A stretch of DNA of 64,000 nt, taken from positions 2,799,373 through 2,863,372 of the forward strand of contig NZ_JABEKT010000001.1 of assembly GCF_013283195.1 (NCBI RefSeq), in the 5' to 3' direction. Below are positions 8,061-17,186 of this stretch, piece after piece. Both the position numbers and the translations under genes were made by a program. Position 1 is the first letter of the stretch; each line of letters starts with the position of its first letter. Source of the DNA: Ensifer adhaerens. GTDB lineage: Bacteria; Pseudomonadota; Alphaproteobacteria; Rhizobiales; Rhizobiaceae. The notes beneath the pieces are model-generated. The model ran no database searches. It was given only the letters and a program-made list of their open reading frames with translations, and was not told the origin of the DNA.

Positions 8061-9767
8061 ATGGTGAATCCAATAGACTTTTTCGTAGACACGCTGCGTA
8101 CATATCCGCCGGTCGCCGTCTTTCTTGCCCTCGGCATCGGCTTCGTGATCGGCCCGATCAAGATCGCGGGCTTCAACCTTGGAAACGTTACCGCCACCCT
8201 GCTGGCCGGTGTCGTCATCGGACAGCTGGGCATCCAGGTTTCCGGCGACCTGAAATCGACCTTGTTCCTTATTTTCCTGTTTGCCGTCGGCTACGGCGTC
8301 GGCCCGCAGTTCGTTCGCGGCCTGAGCACGGACGGACCCAAACAGATTCTCTTTGCCCTCTCGGTCCTCGTGCTGTGCCTGATCGTGCCCTATCTGTGCG
8401 CGCTGATTGCCGGGCTGCCGCTTGGCTATGGCGCCGGCATGTATGCCGGTTCGCAGACAATCTCCGCGGCCATCGGCGTTGCCAGCGACCAGATCAATGC
8501 AATGGGCATGAGCCCGGAACAAGCCAAGACCTACACCGACCAGATCCCGATCGCCTACGCGGTGACCTATATCTGGGGCACCATCGGCTCGGCGATCATC
8601 CTGGCGCAACTCGGGCCCAAGCTTCTCGGCATCGATCTTCCCGCCGCCTGCAGGGAGTATGAGGCCAAACTCGGCGGTGGCACCGTCAGCAGCGAACCCG
8701 GCATCACCCGCGCCTATCACGATTTCGGCCTCCGGGCCTACCGCGTCGACGAGGCGAGCGGCCTTACCGGAACGCCGGTCAGGAACCTGCTTCCCGGCAT
8801 CCGCGTCTTCGTGGAGCGGCTGCGGCGCGGCGGCCAGATCATAGAGGCCGATGGCAACACCGTGCTGCAACCGGGCGACGTCGTCGCCTTTTCCGGCAGA
8901 CGCGCCGCCCTTGTGGAACACCTCGACGCCAAGCTGCTGGAGGTTGAGGACAAGGAACTGCTGAACGCCGAAGCCGAGGTCCTCGACGTCTACGTCACCA
9001 ACAAGGCGCTTGCCGGCCGGACACTCGCAGACGTCAGCACCGAGGATTGGGCCCGCGGCGTCTATGCCCGCAAGATCGTGCGCTCGCTGGTCGAAATCCC
9101 GGTCCTGCCCGGCACGACGGTCGAACGCGGCGATATCGTCACCATCGGCGGCGCCAAGAGACATGTCGAGGCGGCGATCAAGGCGCTCGGCTTTGCCGAC
9201 CGTCCGGTCGAAACGACCGATATTGCCTTTCTCGGCTGGGGGCTGTTCTTCGGAGCCATGGTCGGCGCGCTGACGCTCACGATCGGCGGCATACCGATCG
9301 GCCTGTCCACCTCGGGCGGCGCGCTTCTCGCCGGCCTCGTCCTCGGCTGGCTTCGCTCCACCTATCCTGCCTTCGGCACCATCCCGGCTCCGGCACTCTG
9401 GCTGATGAACACGCTGGGCCTGAACATCTTCATTGCCGTCGTCGGCATCGGCGCCGGTCCCGGCTTCGTCGCCGGACTGCAGGAAGTCGGCATTTCGCTG
9501 CTGCTCTGGGGCATCGTGTCGACATCGGTCCCGATGATCGCCTCGGTGCTGATCGGACACTACGTGTTCCGCTTTCACCCCGCGATCCTGTTTGGCGCCT
9601 GCGCCGGCGTGCGCACCACCACGGCGGCGCTCGGCATGATCCAGGAAGCGGCCAAGAGCAAGGTTCCGGCCCTTGGCTACGGCATGCCCTATGCCATCGG
9701 CAACACACTGCTGACCATATTCGGCCTCGTCATCGTCATCATGCTGGCGCCATCAGGCGGGCCGTGA
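8061..9767 (+). CDS. AspT-family aspartate:alanine-type antiporter (first copy)
   Basis: Inner-membrane exchanger of the AspT/YidE/YbjL class, 568 residues: about five helices, a central cytoplasmic part with two RCK_C/TrkA_C-like domains (around residues 200-370, with LLEVEDKELLNAEAEVLDVYV between them), then a second helical half with a GxxTTxxAL-type motif (GVRTTTAALGMIQEA) and GYGMPYAIGNTLLTI. Family members exchange aspartate for alanine, or other dicarboxylates. ATG at 8061 lies 5 nt after the GAAGG of GAAGGGG; ATG 8058 and GTG 8064 are alternatives. It lies 54 nt before aspD, so they are probably co-transcribed. Confidence 0.9.
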   Translation: MVNPIDFFVDTLRTYPPVAVFLALGIGFVIGPIKIAGFNLGNVTATLLAGVVIGQLGIQVSGDLKSTLFLIFLFAVGYGVGPQFVRGLSTDGPKQILFALSVLVLCLIVPYLCALIAGLPLGYGAGMYAGSQTISAAIGVASDQINAMGMSPEQAKTYTDQIPIAYAVTYIWGTIGSAIILAQLGPKLLGIDLPAACREYEAKLGGGTVSSEPGITRAYHDFGLRAYRVDEASGLTGTPVRNLLPGIRVFVERLRRGGQIIEADGNTVLQPGDVVAFSGRRAALVEHLDAKLLEVEDKELLNAEAEVLDVYVTNKALAGRTLADVSTEDWARGVYARKIVRSLVEIPVLPGTTVERGDIVTIGGAKRHVEAAIKALGFADRPVETTDIAFLGWGLFFGAMVGALTLTIGGIPIGLSTSGGALLAGLVLGWLRSTYPAFGTIPAPALWLMNTLGLNIFIAVVGIGAGPGFVAGLQEVGISLLLWGIVSTSVPMIASVLIGHYVFRFHPAILFGACAGVRTTTAALGMIQEAAKSKVPALGYGMPYAIGNTLLTIFGLVIVIMLAPSGGP

Positions 9768-9821
9768 GTTTGAGAGCATCGTTCGAAGAAGCAGAAAACA
9801 TCGTTTAAGGGAGTGTGATTC

Positions 9822-11474
9822 ATGTTGGACAGAAAATTCTACGACAGTCTATCCGATCTCAGCCCGTTCGAAATCAAGGACGAGCTGATCAAGCTTGCCA
9901 GGACGAGCTCGCAGAAATCCGCCACGGCATTCCTCAATGCCGGCCGCGGCAATCCGAACTGGACGGCGACAAGGGCGCGTGAAGCGTTTTTCCTGCTTGG
10001 CCAATTCGCCATCACAGAGGCCAAGCGCACCTCCTTTGATCCCAAAGCGGGCGTAGCAGGCATGCCGGCGCGCGATGGGGCGCATCAGCGGTTCCAGAAG
10101 TGGATCAAGAAACAGCTCCACGCGGCCGCCCAATGGGACGAGGAGGAGGAAGGCGAACTGCCGGCAAAGACGCTTTCCGACGCCGTCGAATACGCCATTC
10201 GCTCCTTCAACTTCGACGCGGACGCCTTCGTGCACGAGCTCACCGATTCCATCATCGGCGACAACTATCCAGTGCCCGACCGGGCGCTCCATCACAACGA
10301 GATCATCACCCATGAATATCTGATGTGGGCGATGTGCGCCGGCCACCGGCCCAAGGCGACGTTCGACCTCTACCCGGTCGAAGGTGGCACCGCCGCCATG
10401 TGCTACATCTTCAAGGCGCTGAAGAACGCCCGCCTGCTCAACGCCGGCGACACGATCGCACTCGGCACGCCGATCTTCACGCCCTATCTGGAAATGCCGG
10501 AACTGGAGGACTACGACCTCAAGACCATCAATGTCAGCGCCGAGCAGGAGGATCGCTTCCAGTTTACCGACGAGGATATCAAGGCGCTCGAAAACCCCAA
10601 GGTGAAGGCGCTGTTCCTGGTGAACCCCGGAAACCCGTCCGCCGTTGCCATGGATCCGGATTCGATCAAGCGCCTCGTCGACCTCGTCACCAAGAAGCGC
10701 CCCGACCTGATCGTGCTCACGGACGACGTCTACGGCACCTTCGTTCCAGGCTTCCAGTCGCTGCTCGGTCATCTGCCGCGCAACACGATCGGCGTCTACT
10801 CGTACTCGAAGTATTTCGGCTGCACCGGCTGGCGCCTCGGCGTCATTGCGGTGGCGCAGGACAACATCTTCGACGAGAAGATCAAGGCCCATGGCGAGCC
10901 GATCCAGAAGCTCCTGGAAAAGCGCTACAAGGCGATGACGCCGAAGCCGCGCGACGTGAAGTTCATTGACCGCATCGTCGCCGACAGCCGCGACGTGGCG
11001 CTGAACCACACCGCCGGCCTGTCGCTTCCGCAACAGGTGATGATGTCGCTCTTCGGCCTCGTCGAGCTGATGGATGTGGAGAAGGCCTACCAGAAGGCTT
11101 GCATCGCCATCTGCACGAAGCGGTTCTGGAACCTGATCGAAGGCATGGGCGTCGAGTCGAATCCCGGCATCTATTTCGACCACTATTACGGCATCATCGA
11201 CTTCGAGTTCTGGCTGCGCAAGTATGTCGGAGAAGATGTCGTCGCCTGGGTGAAGGAGAACATTCACCCGCTCGACATCCCCTTCCGGCTCGCCGAAGAC
11301 TACGGCATCGTTCTCTTGAACGGTTCTGGTTTCGATGCGCCGAACTGGTCGGCACGCGTCTCCTTCGCCAATCTCAACGACGATGCCTATACCCAGATCG
11401 GCACTGCCGTCCGCTCCGTCGCGCGCGGTTACGTCCAGGCCTATCGCGCTTCCAAGGGCATTCCGATCAGCTGA
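9822..11474 (+). CDS. aspD: Aspartate 4-decarboxylase (bifunctional aspartate aminotransferase)
   Basis: PLP enzyme of fold type I that converts L-aspartate to L-alanine and CO2. The 550 residues match the usual family length, with the family-specific N-terminus MLDRKFYDSLSDLSPFEIKD, the NPGNPSAVAMD substrate-loop region, and the PLP lysine in YSYSKYFGCTGWRLG (Lys330). A start ATG follows AGGGAGTGTGATTC. The genes on both sides encode AspT-type antiporters, so the product alanine can be exchanged for incoming aspartate. Each turn consumes a cytoplasmic proton, the known aspartate-alanine cycle that builds proton motive force. Confidence 0.95.
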   Translation: MLDRKFYDSLSDLSPFEIKDELIKLARTSSQKSATAFLNAGRGNPNWTATRAREAFFLLGQFAITEAKRTSFDPKAGVAGMPARDGAHQRFQKWIKKQLHAAAQWDEEEEGELPAKTLSDAVEYAIRSFNFDADAFVHELTDSIIGDNYPVPDRALHHNEIITHEYLMWAMCAGHRPKATFDLYPVEGGTAAMCYIFKALKNARLLNAGDTIALGTPIFTPYLEMPELEDYDLKTINVSAEQEDRFQFTDEDIKALENPKVKALFLVNPGNPSAVAMDPDSIKRLVDLVTKKRPDLIVLTDDVYGTFVPGFQSLLGHLPRNTIGVYSYSKYFGCTGWRLGVIAVAQDNIFDEKIKAHGEPIQKLLEKRYKAMTPKPRDVKFIDRIVADSRDVALNHTAGLSLPQQVMMSLFGLVELMDVEKAYQKACIAICTKRFWNLIEGMGVESNPGIYFDHYYGIIDFEFWLRKYVGEDVVAWVKENIHPLDIPFRLAEDYGIVLLNGSGFDAPNWSARVSFANLNDDAYTQIGTAVRSVARGYVQAYRASKGIPIS

Positions 11475-11485
11475 TGCACCAAAGG

Positions 11486-11511
11486 CGCCGGCCGCCTCTG
11501 GGCGGCCGGCG
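11486..11511 (+). terminator. Hairpin after aspD
   Basis: An 11-bp perfect stem (CGCCGGCCGCC with its complement) around a 4-nt loop stands 12 nt after the aspD stop and is followed by only a weak run of T. It probably terminates or attenuates transcription before the second antiporter gene. Confidence 0.6.
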
Positions 11512-11674
11512 ATTTCAACCCGCTCGCCTCGCCTGACCGCCTCGTTTCCTGAGCCGCATTCCCGCGCGTCCGAAAATCGACCGAAGGCTTCAGGCGCCGC
11601 ATATCGTTGAAAACCCATCTGCATTCGGCACGCAGCCCACCGGCGTCCGGCGCTCAATCTCGAAGGATCGTCAC

Positions 11675-13354
11675 GTGGTCGAACAGGCGTTCAGCATTCT
11701 GCGGGCTCATCCGGAACTGGCGTTGTTCCTGGCGCTCGGCATCGGTTATGCCGTCGGCAAGATCACCATCGCCGGCGTGACGGTCGGCGCCGTCACCGGC
11801 TGCCTGCTGGCCGGCGTGCTGATCGGCCAGACCGGCGCCGTGCTTTCGAACGATGTGAAGCAGGCGTTCTTCCTGCTCTTTCTCTTCGCCATCGGCTACC
11901 GCACCGGCCCACAGTTCTTCCAAAGCCTCAACGCCGACGCCCTGCCGCAGATCGCCGTCACCGTGACGCTTTGCGTCGTGGCACTTGGCGTGGCGATCGT
12001 TCTTTCCATCTTCTTCGGCTTCGATCTCGGAACGGCGGCGGGCGTGCTTGCCGGCGGGACAACGGAATCGGCAACCGTCGGTGTCGCCATCGACACGTTC
12101 CGAAAGACCGCACCGACGCCAGAAGCTGCCAGCCAGTTCGAGTCCGCTGTCGCGACCGGCTTTGCCGTCGCCTATCTCGTCGGTGTCGTCAGCGCCATCC
12201 TCGTGCAGTCGCAACTGGCGCCAAGACTGTTCGGCCGCAGCCTGAAGGACGCCTGCGCCGAACTCGAGGCAGAACTCAACATCACTCCGAGCGACACCGG
12301 CAACAGCGCACGCCGCGAGATCGAGGCACGCGCGTTCATTGTTGGCGACAATCTTGTCGGCCTCACCGTCCAGGAGGCGGAGGCACGCGTTCCCGAGCGG
12401 CAGAAGGCCTATATCGAACAGATCCGCCGGGGCAGCGAGATCATCACCCCCGCTGCCAAGGAGCGCCTGCAGGTGGGCGACGTCATTGCCGTTGCCGGGC
12501 TTCGCGGGTTTCTGGTGGAGTATGCCAGCCGGATCGGCACCGAGATCGACGATCGCGAGTTGCTCGATATCCCGGTCGAGGTTCTCGACGTCGTCGTGAC
12601 CAACAAGGAGGTCGCAGGACAACGCCTGTGGCAGCTCAACCAGCGACCGGAAGCGCGTTCCGTCTTCCTGCGCGGGATCCTCCGCGCCGGCCAGACGATC
12701 CCGATCTTCCCGGGGCTGACCGTGCGTCGCGGCGACGTGATGTCGATTGCCGGCGCGAGGCGCCATGTCGAGGATGCGGCGGCTCTCCTTGGTTATGCCG
12801 ACCGCGAGACGACGGCGACCGACATGGTCTTTGTCGGCGTCTTCATCTTCCTCGGGGGCCTCATCGGCATTCCCGCCCTCAAGCTTGGCGCGCTGGAGAT
12901 CGGCCTCGGCGTCGCGGTCGGCGTGCTGGTCGCCGGCCTCGTCGCCGGCTGGCTACGCTCGATCAGGCGCACCTTCGGCTTCGTGCCGGAGGCCACGCTC
13001 TGGTTCTTCGACAGTGTCGGGCTCTGCGCCTTCATCGCCTGCGTCGGCATTTCGGCCGGCCCGAGCTTCGTGGCAGGCCTGGTCCAGTCGGGGCCGGCGC
13101 TCGTTATTGCCAGTGCGCTGATCTGCGTGATTTCGCACCTGGCCGCACTCGCGCTCGGCCGCTGGGTCTTCCGCATGAACGAAGGCCTGCTCGCCGGCAC
13201 CTGCTGCGGCGCCGGCACCTCGGCACCGGCGCTGGCCGCCGTGCAGGAGGCAGCGGGAAGCAAGGTCCCGACATTGGGTTACGGCCTTGGCTATGCAATC
13301 GGCAATGTGCTGCTGGCGCTCTGGGGTGCGGTGCTGGTTACGGTTCTTGGGTAG
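11675..13354 (+). CDS. AspT-family antiporter (second copy)
   Basis: A 559-residue paralogue of the antiporter upstream of aspD with the same plan: N-terminal helices, two RCK_C-like domains with LLDIPVEVLDVVVTNKEVAG between them, and a C-terminal half ending GYGLGYAIGNVLLALWG. The motif that reads VRTTTAAL in the first copy is AGTSAPALAAVQEA here, so substrate preference may differ. It starts at GTG 11675, 7 nt after AAGGA. A hairpin separates it from aspD, suggesting partly independent expression. Confidence 0.9.
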   Translation: MVEQAFSILRAHPELALFLALGIGYAVGKITIAGVTVGAVTGCLLAGVLIGQTGAVLSNDVKQAFFLLFLFAIGYRTGPQFFQSLNADALPQIAVTVTLCVVALGVAIVLSIFFGFDLGTAAGVLAGGTTESATVGVAIDTFRKTAPTPEAASQFESAVATGFAVAYLVGVVSAILVQSQLAPRLFGRSLKDACAELEAELNITPSDTGNSARREIEARAFIVGDNLVGLTVQEAEARVPERQKAYIEQIRRGSEIITPAAKERLQVGDVIAVAGLRGFLVEYASRIGTEIDDRELLDIPVEVLDVVVTNKEVAGQRLWQLNQRPEARSVFLRGILRAGQTIPIFPGLTVRRGDVMSIAGARRHVEDAAALLGYADRETTATDMVFVGVFIFLGGLIGIPALKLGALEIGLGVAVGVLVAGLVAGWLRSIRRTFGFVPEATLWFFDSVGLCAFIACVGISAGPSFVAGLVQSGPALVIASALICVISHLAALALGRWVFRMNEGLLAGTCCGAGTSAPALAAVQEAAGSKVPTLGYGLGYAIGNVLLALWGAVLVTVLG

Positions 13355-13410
13355 CAACGCCCTTTGGCCCGGCGGCGCACATTCGCCGGTTGAAGCCCCT
13401 CTTCTTCCAT

Positions 13411-15186
13411 CTATCGCAGCGGCCACGCCAGCATCAGCGTTGGGATGCTGACGACAACAATGACGAGCGAGAGCGGCAGGCCGAGGCGCGGGTAATCGCT
13501 GAACCTGTAGCCACCTGGCCCCATCACCAGGGTGTTGCACTGATGGCCGATCGGGGTAAGGAAGTCGCAGCCGGCGCCGATAGCAACGGCCATCAGGAAG
13601 GCTTCGGGCCGGTAGCCGAGCGCGGTCGCGAAGCTGGCGGCGATCGGCGCCATGACAAGCACGGTCGCGGCATTGTTGAGGAACGGCGTCACGGCCATGG
13701 CCGCAAGCAGGATCAGCGTCAGGGCGCCGGCGGGCGGCAGGCCGGTTGCGACCGTGCCGAGCCAGCTGGCAATGACATCGGTTCCTCCTGTCGTGCGCAG
13801 GGAATCGCTGACCGGGATCAGCGCCGCCAGCATCACCAGGATCGGCCCGTCGACCGAGCGATAGACGTCACGCAGCGGAATGATCCGGAAGATGACCATG
13901 GCAAGGGCGGCGGCAAAGAAGGCGATCGGGATCGGCACCAGGCCGAGGGCGGTCGAGCCCATGGCAGCGGCCAGAACGAGAAGGGGCAACGTCGCCTTAC
14001 GGATGGTGCCGAGCAGGATCTCGCGCTGCGCCAGCGGCAGGCAGCCGAAATCCTGCAGGAACGATGGCAGCTCGCGGCGCGCGCCCTGCAGCACGACGAT
14101 ATCGCCTGCCCTGAGGCGGATGCTACCGAGCCGTTGCTTCAGCCGCTCGCCCTGGCGGCTGACGGCAAGCAGGTTGATGTTGTGGTTATTGAACAGCGCC
14201 AGGCGCTGCGCCGACATGCCGACAAGCGGCGAGCCGCTGCTGATCACCGCCTCGACCGCCTCGATCTCGGCACCGGTCTTTTCGCTCGATGACGGCGAAC
14301 GATCGCCGGAGATTTTCAGTTTGGCCTGCGAGACGATGCGGTCGAGCGCATCCGGCCCGCCCTCGAGCAGCAGCACGTCTTCGGCCTCGAGCTTGATGTC
14401 GGGCAGCGGCGCCACATGAAGCCCGCGTCGGAACACGGCAATGACGACGGCCCCGCCATCGCCGATCTTGACGAGGTGGCTTAGCGACTTGCCGATGACG
14501 GGTGAGCCGGCCGCGACCACCGCTTCCGAGGTGTAATCGGTGATCTCGATTGCCGCCTGCACCGAGACATGCTGGCTCGTGCGCTGCGGCACCAGCCTGT
14601 AGGCAAACAGCAGGAAGACGACGCCGATGGCCGCAAGCGTGGCGCCGACGGGGGTGAAGTCGAACATCGTAAAACTCTCGCCCGTCAGTTCCTGCCGCAC
14701 CCGCGACACGACGATGTTGGGCGAGGTGCCGACCTGGGTCATCAGCCCGCCGATCAGCGAACCGAAGGCCATCGGCATTAGGAACACCGAGGGCGTGACG
14801 CCCGAGCGGCGGGCGAACTGGAACGCGACCGGGATCATGATCGCGAGCGCCCCGATATTCTTGATGAAGGCGGAAAGGATGGTGACGGTGATCACCAGCA
14901 GCGCCAGCTGCGCCCTGACCGACGAGATATTGGGCAGAAACCGCTGGATCGCCGCATCGACGATCCCCGAGCGCGCCACCCCGGCGCTGACGATGAGCGC
15001 GCTGCCGACGATGATGACGATATCGTCGCTGAAGCCGTCGAAGGCGTGATCGTAGGGCACGATGCCGACCGCGACCGCAAGCATCAGCGCCGAACAGGCG
15101 ATCACGTCATATCGAAACCGCCCCCAGATGAAGAATGCCATCATGGCGCCGATGACGAGAAACGCGAGAGACTGTTCGGCGGTCAT
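13411..15186 (-). CDS. SLC13/DASS-type anion permease with RCK_C domains
   Basis: A 591-residue permease. Helical segments flank a cytoplasmic insert (about residues 210-390) containing two TrkA_C/RCK_C-like domains. The first half carries the family hairpin sequence around SAFIKNIGALAIMIPVAF and GTSPNIVVSRVRQEL; the second half repeats it with TPFLNNAATVLVMAPIAASF and GAGCDFLTPIGHQCNTLVMG. Relatives move divalent anions such as dicarboxylates or sulfate with Na+ or H+. It converges on the second aspT gene with 56 nt between stops. The substrate is unknown; dicarboxylate is plausible from the neighbourhood. Confidence 0.88.
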   Translation of the reverse strand: MTAEQSLAFLVIGAMMAFFIWGRFRYDVIACSALMLAVAVGIVPYDHAFDGFSDDIVIIVGSALIVSAGVARSGIVDAAIQRFLPNISSVRAQLALLVITVTILSAFIKNIGALAIMIPVAFQFARRSGVTPSVFLMPMAFGSLIGGLMTQVGTSPNIVVSRVRQELTGESFTMFDFTPVGATLAAIGVVFLLFAYRLVPQRTSQHVSVQAAIEITDYTSEAVVAAGSPVIGKSLSHLVKIGDGGAVVIAVFRRGLHVAPLPDIKLEAEDVLLLEGGPDALDRIVSQAKLKISGDRSPSSSEKTGAEIEAVEAVISSGSPLVGMSAQRLALFNNHNINLLAVSRQGERLKQRLGSIRLRAGDIVVLQGARRELPSFLQDFGCLPLAQREILLGTIRKATLPLLVLAAAMGSTALGLVPIPIAFFAAALAMVIFRIIPLRDVYRSVDGPILVMLAALIPVSDSLRTTGGTDVIASWLGTVATGLPPAGALTLILLAAMAVTPFLNNAATVLVMAPIAASFATALGYRPEAFLMAVAIGAGCDFLTPIGHQCNTLVMGPGGYRFSDYPRLGLPLSLVIVVVSIPTLMLAWPLR

Positions 15187-15377
15187 GCAATACCTGGGTT
15201 GGGCAGAGAAGCTGGGCGGCGGGATGGATCGCCCGAGAGGCGCAAGTGCCTAACGCGCAAACCGAGTGGAAGTTCGCCAAGGACTACCGCATGTTTCGCC
15301 GGATCGGAAATCGCAGCGGCGACAAATCTGGGTATGAGCGGGAAATGCGAGGCGCTTCATCGCCAAGACCTGCCTCA

Positions 15378-15482
15378 TTCCCGTGCCTGTCACGGGAAAC
15401 TGCAGCAAGACCAAGTCCTTGGGCTGAAGGTACTTTGACCCGACCGACGTCAGGCCGCTGGATTCCGGCACAGGGCCGGAAT
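15378..15482. repeat. Pair of palindromic units, probably a dispersed alphaproteobacterial repeat
   Basis: Two perfect 8-bp hairpins with 5-nt loops: TTCCCGTG/CACGGGAA at 15378-15398 and ATTCCGGC/GCCGGAAT at 15462-15482. Similar CATTCCCG...GGGAATCC palindromes are dispersed between genes in many alphaproteobacteria. The rest of the 15187-15608 gap shows no credible gene. Confidence 0.55.
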
Positions 15483-15608
15483 GAGGGGAACTGGATCAGC
15501 CTCCCGTCAAACCGGCCCTTTCAAGGTTTGCCAGCAATCTCAGCCCGGGAAATCCCCTCTCCCGGCCCTGCCCTGGGCCGTCACGCCTAGGTAGCGATGC
15601 GCCGGCGA

Positions 15609-16373
15609 TCAGTTGGCCGGTTGCGCGGCCTTCTCGATGAGATCGGCAACGGCCTTGGGGTTGGAGACATAGATCGCATGGCTGCCGGGCACCTCGACGA
15701 CAGTGGCGCCTGCGCGCTTTGCCATCATCTGCTGCGCAGCCGGCGGGATCATGAGATCCTGGGCCGCAACCAGATAGTAGCTCGGCTTCGTCTTCCACGC
15801 CGGCTCGGTCACGGCACCGGAGAGCGCCTCGACACCCCACGGAACCTGGGAATCGGCCATGAAGGCAGCCGTCTCGGCATCGACGTCGGCGGCGAAGGAC
15901 GCGGCGAACTTCGCCTTGTCGAGGAACAGGAAGCCATCGACCGGCGGCAGGATCGGCGGCACCGGCGCGCCGGCCGGCGGATTGGCGATCAGCGTTGAGA
16001 CGGACTCGCCCTTATCCGGCGCGAAGGCGGCGATGTAGACGAGGGACTGGACCTTCTCATGCGTGCCGGCTTCGCTGATGACGACGCCGCCATAGGAATG
16101 GCCGACCAGCACGACCGGTCCCTCACTCTTGTCGATCGCCTGCTTGGTGGCAGCAACGTCGGCAGCAAGCGACGTCGTCGTGTTTTGGACGATGCTCACC
16201 TTGTAGCCGTCCTTCTTCAGGATGTCGTAGACCCCCCTCCATCCGGTGCCGTCGGCAAAGGCACCATGAACCAGAACGACAGACTTTGCCCCCTTCTCGG
16301 CGGCGAATGCGGTGGTACCGGCGGCGGCCAGTGCGAGCGAGGCGGCAGCGGCAAGCAGAGACTTCTTCAACAT
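15609..16373 (-). CDS. Secreted alpha/beta hydrolase
   Basis: A 254-residue hydrolase with a signal peptide (residues 1-24, ending TTAFA). The mature protein has the oxyanion-hole HGAFADG motif near residue 36, the nucleophile elbow VGHSYGG (Ser near 91), and a late histidine in GSHAIY near residue 233, so a Ser-Asp-His triad is likely. The subclass resembles small esterases often annotated as alpha/beta-fold hydrolases of unknown substrate. It is transcribed away from an OhrR-like regulator, with two copies of one palindrome between them, so it is very likely that regulator's target. Confidence 0.88.
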   Translation of the reverse strand: MLKKSLLAAAASLALAAAGTTAFAAEKGAKSVVLVHGAFADGTGWRGVYDILKKDGYKVSIVQNTTTSLAADVAATKQAIDKSEGPVVLVGHSYGGVVISEAGTHEKVQSLVYIAAFAPDKGESVSTLIANPPAGAPVPPILPPVDGFLFLDKAKFAASFAADVDAETAAFMADSQVPWGVEALSGAVTEPAWKTKPSYYLVAAQDLMIPPAAQQMMAKRAGATVVEVPGSHAIYVSNPKAVADLIEKAAQPAN

Positions 16374-16407
16374 TTGCGCAACTCCTTAATTTGTTAGCGT
16401 GACAATC

Positions 16408-16421
16408 ATTATCGCGATAAT
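16408..16421. promoter_or_regulatory. Palindromic operator 1 (OhrR/MarR-type)
   Basis: A perfect 14-bp palindrome ATTATCGCGATAAT located 35 nt upstream of the hydrolase start. An identical copy lies 53 bp away, centre to centre, close to five helical turns. Confidence 0.8.
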
Positions 16422-16460
16422 TAATAGATACGCTTCATAGAATTAGCTGTCCAGTATTTT

Positions 16461-16474
16461 ATTATCGCGATAAT
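16461..16474. promoter_or_regulatory. Palindromic operator 2 (OhrR/MarR-type)
   Basis: The second identical ATTATCGCGATAAT copy, 52 nt upstream of the regulator start. Its position suggests autoregulation, while the first copy serves the divergent hydrolase gene. Confidence 0.8.
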
Positions 16475-16525
16475 GATTTCCGTGGTAAGGTCATGAAAAG
16501 CCACGGACAAAACTGGAGATGACCG

Positions 16526-16984
16526 ATGACCACCCCGGCGCCACTTCCACTCGACAGCCAATTGTGCTTCTCGATCTACGCGGCGGCGATCGCCATCAAC
16601 CGCACCTACAAGCCGATGCTCGACGCGCTCGGCGTGACCTATACGCAATATCTCGCCGTCAGTGCGCTGTGGGAACAGGACGGCCTGAGCATATCGGCGA
16701 TTGCCGACCGGCTCGGCCTGGAGCCAAGCACCATCACGCCGGCCGTAAAGCGGCTCGAGGCGGCAGGTTTCCTTTCAAGACGCAGAAGCACGGCTGACGA
16801 GCGACTGGTCGAGGTCTTCCTGACGGACAAGGGCAAGGAACTGCACCCCAAGACCGCGTGCCTTACCGACACGCTGCTCCGCCGTTCGGGCTTTAGCGTG
16901 CCGGAGATGATCGATCTCAACAAGAAGGTCCAGATGCTGCGCGATGGCCTCACGCGAGAAGAAGAGCCGGAAGCCCGCGGCTAG
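16526..16984 (+). CDS. OhrR-like MarR family transcriptional regulator
   Basis: A 152-residue winged-helix repressor. Its N-terminus DSQLCFSIYAAAIAINRTYK matches the OhrR subgroup, with the peroxide-sensing cysteine at residue 14; a second cysteine lies near residue 117 (TACLTDTLL), a possible disulfide partner. The recognition helix is in GLEPSTITPAVKRLEAAGFLSR, followed by a wing with RRSTADERLVEVFLT. OhrR proteins release DNA after oxidation by organic hydroperoxides. No ohr gene is adjacent; the divergent neighbour is a secreted hydrolase. Twin TATCGCGATA-type operators occupy the shared promoter region. Confidence 0.9.
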   Translation: MTTPAPLPLDSQLCFSIYAAAIAINRTYKPMLDALGVTYTQYLAVSALWEQDGLSISAIADRLGLEPSTITPAVKRLEAAGFLSRRRSTADERLVEVFLTDKGKELHPKTACLTDTLLRRSGFSVPEMIDLNKKVQMLRDGLTREEEPEARG

Positions 16985-17186
16985 GTATATCTCCGCGCAA
17001 TCAAATGGCTGCAACCACTGGCAATCGCATGCCCGCAACTTGGAAATTCCCGTTGGAGCGCTACACTTTAGAGAAAGGTGTTGGAGAATTGCCTGCGAAA
17101 GCCGGAATAGATCGCGCCTGCTGGGAGTCGCGTATGGCAGCGGGCAGAAATCCATTCCGCCTCCTGCACGACAGAGGATCGTCGAC

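Noticed and set aside
11654..12766. Long minus-strand frame inside the second AspT gene
   Set aside because: Mirror of a real gene; no family pattern and no ribosome site.
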